Part shown: positions 58,664 through 64,000 of the stretch, one piece after another
Layout: each line of letters starts with the position of its first letter
Numbering within the stretch: the stretch's first letter is position 1
NCBI RefSeq assembly: GCF_026212465.1
Contig: NC_080049.1
Span: 37,137,885 to 37,201,884, forward strand
Reading direction: 5' to 3'
Source of the DNA: Amaranthus tricolor
Lineage: Eukaryota > Streptophyta > Magnoliopsida > Caryophyllales > Amaranthaceae
DNA length: 64,000 nucleotides
Notes under the pieces: model-generated
The model's input: the letters and a program-made list of their open reading frames with translations, nothing else
Told to the model about the DNA's origin: nothing
Database searches by the model: none
Made by a program: the position numbers and the translations under genes

Positions 58664-58666
58664 TAA

Positions 58667-59620
58667 TTGTGTTGTTAACTTGCAAAAAAAGAGATCAAAG
58701 TGAAAAGTTATGATTCTTAGAAAAGAATAGAATAATAAACAAAACAACAAGATTAAAAAAGAATAAATGATTGAAAAATATAAGTTTCATCTGGATTTGA
58801 CTTACAATTATCATTCAAAAAATTGTTGTAGCATATTAACTTTTATTTACTATCTTTTTACAAGAAACTATATTTTGTGGGATGAGATTTTTCTATTGTT
58901 AATGTCCTTTCTTAGTTTTACTTCGAAAATTCAAGCAAGATACCTTAGAAAACATCCTTTTGAATGAAACTGAAGTTTATATATCTACAAGGTGATCGGT
59001 AGTATAGAATTTTTTCTTTCTCCCGTATATGAAAATTTTAATAAAAAACGAAATATGTTAAATTTATTAATAAAATAAATACATTTATTATAAATAAGGT
59101 GCAAAATAAAAATTTTACACAAAACCTTTAAATTTTTCAAGACGTATAAAAAAAATTTATATGATACTTGTCTTCCAAAAAAATAATTATTTCCATTAGT
59201 CATCAAATTCCACGGCACATGTACAATAGCAAAATGAAACTTATGAGTTAACTTATGGTTGAAGAATTTATCTTCCTTCTCTTTCTTTTCTATAAGAGAT
59301 TGTTCTTATCTATAAATTAAAAATTAGAAAAATCATGTGATGCAATATTATATGTAATTCTCAAAACAATTAATATATATTTTCGAATTTAGAGTAAAGA
59401 TTTAGCATAAATTCTTATAAAATACGCTAATTCAAAATTAAGCTAAATAATTTAAATAGATTAATTAAATATCCATTTTAAATATTAAAACAAATTGATA
59501 TTTGCATTTTGACATTCAAAGCAACCTGCTTTTTCCGATAAGAAAAGCCCACGCGCTTATTGTACCAAAGATAAATACAACAGCAATTCTTTTGTGCGGC
59601 GAATGTATGTATGCGACCAA
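58667..59620. other. AT-rich intergenic, nothing recognised
   Basis: Frames on both strands are short and AT-biased without recognisable domains. Confidence 0.45.
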
Positions 59621-59626
59621 TAATTC

Positions 59627-59640
59627 TAAAGCCCAGCCCA
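59627..59640 (-). promoter_or_regulatory. Site II-like double TGGGCT motif
   Basis: AAAGCCCAGCCCAT (minus strand TGGGCTGGGCTTT) resembles plant site II elements found in promoters of growth-related and mitochondrial-protein genes. The only frames downstream are very short, so this may be the promoter of a lost or truncated gene. Confidence 0.35.
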
Positions 59641-59862
59641 TTTGCTCTTCCCTTTTAACAGAAAAATCAATTGAACAAAACGCTATCTTCATCCACTTAG
59701 CAATTGATCATCGAAAATCACTCAAACTCACTGCCATTAATGGAGGTCGAGTAAAATGATCATGGTGTTAATATGCGGAAAGAGAGTATTGCTAAAACTG
59801 GTCACTGTCCTCTTCGTCGTCTGATCTCTAAGATTTATCAAGACCATTACTAACGTTAATAG

Positions 59863-59982
59863 ATGATCTTAAGCTTTATTACAGAGAGTGATGATGATGA
59901 TAATGAAGATGATGATGATGATGATGATGAGGATGACGACGAAGATGACGATGATATTTTTAAAGGGGTAGAGGATTTTTAA
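59863..59982 (+). CDS. Short Asp/Glu-rich frame, 39 aa, doubtful
   Basis: ATG at 59,863 opens a frame in which about 24 of 39 residues are D or E, encoded by a degenerate GAT repeat, ending DIFKGVEDF and TAA. A second frame at 59,774-59,853 begins MRKESIAKTGHCPLRRLISK. Together they could be pieces of a gene with an acidic tail, but no family is recognised and the GAT tract alone could explain the open frame. Confidence 0.2.
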   Translation: MILSFITESDDDDNEDDDDDDDEDDDEDDDDIFKGVEDF

Positions 59983-62503
59983 TGATGATGATGGTTAATT
60001 ATTGTGAGGTGTATTGTTTATTGATTACAATTGATAATATGATAGATATGCAAATGCAGAAAATTTCCTGATCTTATGCAAATACAAGAGATTATAATGG
60101 TGAAGATAATTGCGTGGTGTTTCGGCGATGAAACGAGGAAGTGCAAAAGACACTTAAAATACCTGAAGATAGGTAGAAGTGTGATCAAGAGGAGCAACTC
60201 GTGGGAGTAAGTGACTAGAATTCCTGCAAAACAACACGTTAGCCTTGTCCGGAGGTGATCTCCCGGAAAACCCCTCCGACGCTCAAGTTAGAACGTGGAT
60301 ATGAGAATATGGAGTTAGTGATTACAGAATGAATACAAAAAGATGCAGTGGGTGTTGTTATTGGAATGTTGGTAGGCTAATGAAGTGGAGTATGAGCAAG
60401 GATGCTTAAGAGGATTATTTTCAGATGCCCCCTCCCCTCTCGATGGTAGCCCCTATTTATAATGGTGAGGAAGGGAAGTTACATCAGAGAGTGGGAGTTG
60501 AAAAACATGGGAGACATGGGCAGTCACTTCCCATGGAGAAAGGACTACCATGCAATTAAGGGGAAGTGGGAAGTTACCAAGTAAGGAGAACCATGCATTA
60601 TGGGAGAGTGGGGAGGTGAGTCAACTTGATGGTCATTCCCTTATGGGAAGTTAGGGTTTTTAGAGATAATTGGCCCATGGGCCATTCAAGGAAGATGGGG
60701 AATCCAGAAAAGGCCCGTTGACCGAAAGTCAAAGTCAACCCGAAAGGTCAAGGGGTATTTAAGTAATATAACATGAATAATGTAAATAAATAAATAAATA
60801 AATAATACCATGACATTTAGCCCCACGCATGAAGGAGGATGTGAGGAATAGTCCCAGCGATCAGAAACATCTTCCTTTATGCGGAAAAATACGCGTCCGT
60901 CGGACTTGGTTTAATGAAGAAACCTGATCGTAGAGAATACTCAAAAGCTCATAAGGAGTAATACGGCCACAATCTGGCAGACCTTCTGATGGATTAGGAA
61001 AATTTGGCTCGTAAGCTTCGAATCGACAGTTCACATGTCAAATTCCGAGTTATAATGGAGAAGTTATCGACTTTTCAAAATAACCGCAAGAGATGCTTCA
61101 AAGTAAAGAAAAATGATTAACACCATCAAAGCCGCGACTTCTAGCATGCCGCGGAATATCTTTGGCTGCCCCTTTTCATTTATCAGCAGAAGAATAGATG
61201 CAGGAGTCGGATCCTGATACGTGCCCAACTGATGTCGCGGAAGCCTCAATACTTAGAATATTTTTGAATAAGGAAGCCCCCACAGAGGGTCCGACTTATC
61301 GACCGCACGGATCTTCCAAGGACCTGGATATCTTTGAACGAGAACACCACCAAGGCGGGTCCGACTTATAGACCCTACGGACAGGATGCTGGTTTGATCT
61401 GATCTACCTTCCTTTTCATTAATGCTTCAAGCCGGAGGGTAGAGGGAAAACATGATACCGCGGCATAATTGAGCTGACCCACTAGTTAAAATGAGCCATA
61501 TGTATGGAAGACACGGCTTGAATATACCTTGATTTTTATTCTGCATTGAGGTATTTAAGGGGGTCCGACTTATGGATGTGGCGGGGAATTTAAAACTTGA
61601 AGTCGTTTTGAATTTCTTTGCTCTGACATGTCCCCCCTTTTTCTTCAAAGATGCGGAAAGATTTTGTAATTCTGTCACGGATGATACTAAAAATACGGAA
61701 GCATCTCTCCCATACTTAGAATTTTTCACCTTAACTGGGACCATTTGGGGGTCCAACTTATCGACCATGTGGGCATCCCAATATTTGAAATAATTCGTAT
61801 TCGTTCTGGAGTGTAATTCAGGGTCCGACTTATCGAACCTACGGCTTTAACAGAATTTTTATAACTTAGAACTATTGCTATTTTACCCCATCCTGATAGT
61901 CCGACTTATCGAACACACGGCCATAACCAAGATTTGATACTTGGAAAATATTTTCAATATTTCCCTTCATGAGGGGTCCGACTAATCGACTTCTCGGATG
62001 TCATGTAAAAATACTTGACAAATTTTTTGGCGTTTGCCCTCTTATTGGGGGTCCGACTTATCGACTCCCCGGTTTAAGTTTTGGACACCTCTTTTCTTTC
62101 AAAAGAGGTCTAAATCCGATGTTTTTAACATTTATGGCTGCAATAAATAGGGTTGTTGGAACAAATCCTCCTTCACCCAACACATCAATTCCCTCAATTC
62201 TTATTGCTTAGAAAGAGAAAGTAGAGAGAGACGCTCTGAGAATCTTCAACCCCTCTTCAAACTTCTGACAATCCTCTCGAAGATCTTCAAGGATTCTGAC
62301 AGAACTTCATCAAATTTCTGACAAATCTTCAAAATATTTTCAAGGTATTCAAATCTTTCTTCAAATTTCTTGAATTTCTTCACATTAATCTTCAAACTGT
62401 TCTTCAGATTGTTCTTCGCGTTCTTGAATATTTAATTAATTAATTTTATGAAATTAGCCCCAATCCTTCAAAAGTTTCGCCTACTATTTTTCGATTCATT
62501 AAT
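59983..62503 (+). mobile_element. LTR/leader region of a Ty3-gypsy-type retrotransposon (partial)
   Basis: GC content rises relative to the DNA before it. Features in order: AACACGTTAGCC, a CCGGAGGTGATCTCCCGGAA hairpin and CTCCGACGCTCAAGTTAG (60,225-60,290), phrases I associate with LTRs of gag-PF04195 elements; an AAATAAATAAAT run (about 60,785); the GGTCCGACTTATCGA array; a possible promoter (CAATAAATAGGG, about 62,133); and a leader with repeated TTCTGACAAATCTTCAA-type phrases (62,260-62,420). No primer-binding site or LTR edges could be fixed, and the partner LTR lies outside the window. Confidence 0.5.
61285..62072. repeat. Dispersed array of GGGTCCGACTTATCGACC-type motifs
   Basis: Eight copies of GGGTCCGACTTATCGA plus about eight bases ending CGG, starting near 61,288, 61,358, 61,561, 61,749, 61,822, 61,897, 61,975 and 62,049. 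Six spacings are about 70-77 bp or close multiples. Only the motif is conserved, the DNA between is not, suggesting an old tandem array with selection or conversion on the motif. Confidence 0.85.
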
Positions 62504-63519
62504 ATGGATGTCGCGGCTACTCATGAGATAATAGCTAACATCGACATTAACTTAGATATCCCGACGGAAATTCTTTGGTAGCATGTAGACGTTTTAATAA
62601 ACAGGGGTTATTAATGAATGATTCGGACGAAAGTAGTTCAGTGAGAATCACCCCCCATTATGAACCAATAAAAGCCGGGGATGAGTTGTCTGTATCCCCT
62701 ATATACCCTCCGGAGATTATGAAAACTGCTCCTTGGGAAGTGAGCATTGCTTTCTTTCCCAATTACTTGCCGCGAATAAATCCTGACCTGGAAGGGTTAT
62801 TGTATGTAGATATGGAAAACCTTGAAGGATCAGCCGAGTCTTCTGGAAGGGAGAGCGCAGCGCCAGTTCCTCCTCCATTCTACATTCCCAACGGCGGTCC
62901 CCTTAACTATTTCATAGATTTACAAACCAAGAGAGACCTAGACAACCGTCGGGAAGCCATCTCTCAAAAATGGGGTTTGAAAGACAACATAAACATTATT
63001 ACCCCGGGGAATTATGACACTGTTAGGTTTCCTCCCCCACACTGTATAGCTGTATACTTTCCCTCTTTTGAGTTAGGACTTAGGTTTCCTCTTCACCCGT
63101 TTTTTAGGGAGGTGTTAGAGTTTTTGAACGTTTCAGTGCCCGAGTTATACCCAAACGCCTGGGGTTGTATGGTGGCATTTTTGATCTTGTGCAAAGTTTT
63201 GGCCGTGCCACCAACACTCACCGCCTTTAGATATATATTCAGAGCCCGCTTATGTAATTCTCAATCATACGGCTGCGGCTGGATAACTTTTACCCACCGT
63301 CGTGGACTGAAGATAGTCCACAACCTCCCTGATAACCAAAAGGGGTATAGGACTAAATTTGCCTACCTCTATAATTCGGAAGGATGGAATATCAAGACTT
63401 CCTTCGACATCAAACCCAACCTTTCGGGTTTCAATAATGGTATCCCGCAATGTTCTCTTAGCGACGCGGTGATAATCGAGTATGCAAAGATGGACGTTCA
63501 ACTGGGAAGGAAACTGTAA
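62504..63519 (+). pseudogene. PF04195-type gag-like protein of an LTR retrotransposon, 3' end replaced by an insertion
   Basis: From ATG 62,504 a frame of 24 codons (MDVAATHEIIANI) hits a stop; the main frame, open from about 62,575 with an ATG at 62,614, runs to TAA at 63,517. The main product shows the 'putative gypsy-type transposon' region: CIAVYFPSFELGLRFPLHPF, FREVLEFLNVSVPELYPNAW, GWITFTHRRGLK and KGYRTKFAYLY. The last codon and stop come from TGTAACACCC, the start of a second element, so the protein is cut off in mid-domain. The shift near 62,575 may be a frameshift or the 24-codon piece may be an unrelated leader frame. Confidence 0.7.
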
Positions 63520-63555
63520 CACCCCGATATTTTTCCGAAATATTAAATGATTTGC

Positions 63556-63605
<50 letters not shown>

Positions 63606-64000
63606 TTTTTAGAAAAAAAAATATATATTTCTTTTTATTATTTATTTTGTTAGTAGGTTAAATCATGAGACTTCAACTTTTTAAGGCAATTAAAACCATT
63701 TTAAGTCCAAACCTTTTTCCTAATCTATCTTTAATTTCAAAAAAAAAAAATAATAAATAAAAGTGGGAATGTGAATGGGTTTGGCCGGCCACATGAGGGA
63801 TTTGGGGGAAGATTGTAACTTCCATTTTGGCAATTGAATGGTTAAGGAAATTATCACAATTAAATCTCATAATTCCTTAATTAATTCCTTACCTTACATC
63901 CTTTCATTTCAAAATCATTTGCAAGTAAAGAAAACACTCCCAAATGCTCTAATCCTCACGGCTAATCACCCTTTGGTTCATCAATTTTGGTGTTTTGTCC
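63515..64000 (+). mobile_element. 5' end of an element starting TGTAACACCCCGAT, nested in the gag ORF
   Basis: TGTAACACCCCGATATTTT is a recurrent start of plant LTRs and begins exactly where the gag-like frame is lost. It contains (TTA)n at 63,562-63,604 and an A-run near 63,738. It continues past the window, so neither a terminal CA nor a target duplication can be seen. Confidence 0.5.

Noticed and set aside
61279..62072. Regular array considered as CRISPR
   Set aside because: Plant nuclear DNA; motif spacing is irregular, repeats are imperfect and no cas genes are present. It fits an LTR-internal repeat.
62504..62610. 27-nt GT-AG 'intron' joining the two gag frames
   Set aside because: Far too short for a plant spliceosomal intron; a frameshift or an unrelated upstream frame is more likely.

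Overview
This is AT-rich nuclear DNA from a flowering plant, most likely a eudicot. The evidence is three plant-type genes with plant splice signals, plant-specific families (GATL glycosyltransferase, GRF zinc finger, plant mobile domain, PF04195 gag-like protein) and a dense mix of plant transposons. The Stowaway/MULE/RTE repertoire resembles Caryophyllales, but that is an impression and not something the sequence proves.

Three genes look intact. (1) A SIN3-like transcriptional co-repressor scaffold, plus strand, CDS 8,796-16,972. I resolved 23 coding exons, in phase throughout, giving 1,370 aa, the usual length of plant SNL proteins. (2) The mitochondrial pyruvate dehydrogenase E1 alpha subunit, plus strand, CDS 21,235-29,096, 8 exons, 393 aa. 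Its last intron of about 3.4 kb is filled with retroelement debris. (3) An intronless GATL-type GT8 glycosyltransferase, plus strand, 43,698-44,870, 390 aa. They belong to unrelated pathways (chromatin repression, mitochondrial carbon entry, cell-wall polysaccharide synthesis). No operon-like logic links them.

Layout. 1-4,930: subterminal-repeat cluster of a DNA transposon, a 22-bp minisatellite, MITEs, a Helitron 3' end, a fold-back element and a small TIR element. 4,934-8,132: a 3.2-kb Mutator-like element (MULE-1) with about 200-bp TIRs and a 9-bp TSD; it carries a broken MuDR N-terminus and, on the opposite strand, a two-exon GRF zinc-finger gene. 8,200-17,500: SIN3-like gene. 18,270-21,095: a MITE and a second MULE ending about 140 bp before the next ATG. 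21,235-29,160: PDH E1 alpha. 29,200-42,100: AT-rich intergenic DNA with a Harbinger-type MITE, an 865-bp hAT element with a perfect 8-bp TSD, a (TA)n block and a 5'-truncated RTE LINE. 42,115-43,325: a second hAT-like element just upstream of the GATL gene. 45,400-50,050: TIR elements and a nest of Stowaway MITEs. 50,640-52,100: a TIR element carrying the tail of a plant-mobile-domain gene. 53,190-55,850: an RTE LINE inserted inside a Stowaway MITE. 56,750-57,600: an 850-bp TA/TG block. 59,980-64,000: LTR-retrotransposon DNA with a PF04195 gag-like ORF, itself cut by another element whose end reads TGTAACACCC.

I found no CRISPR array, rRNA or tRNA gene, and no clearly new biological system. 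The most unusual points are the antisense GRF gene inside MULE-1, two MULEs parked at the 5' ends of two housekeeping genes, and several nested insertions whose order can be read directly.
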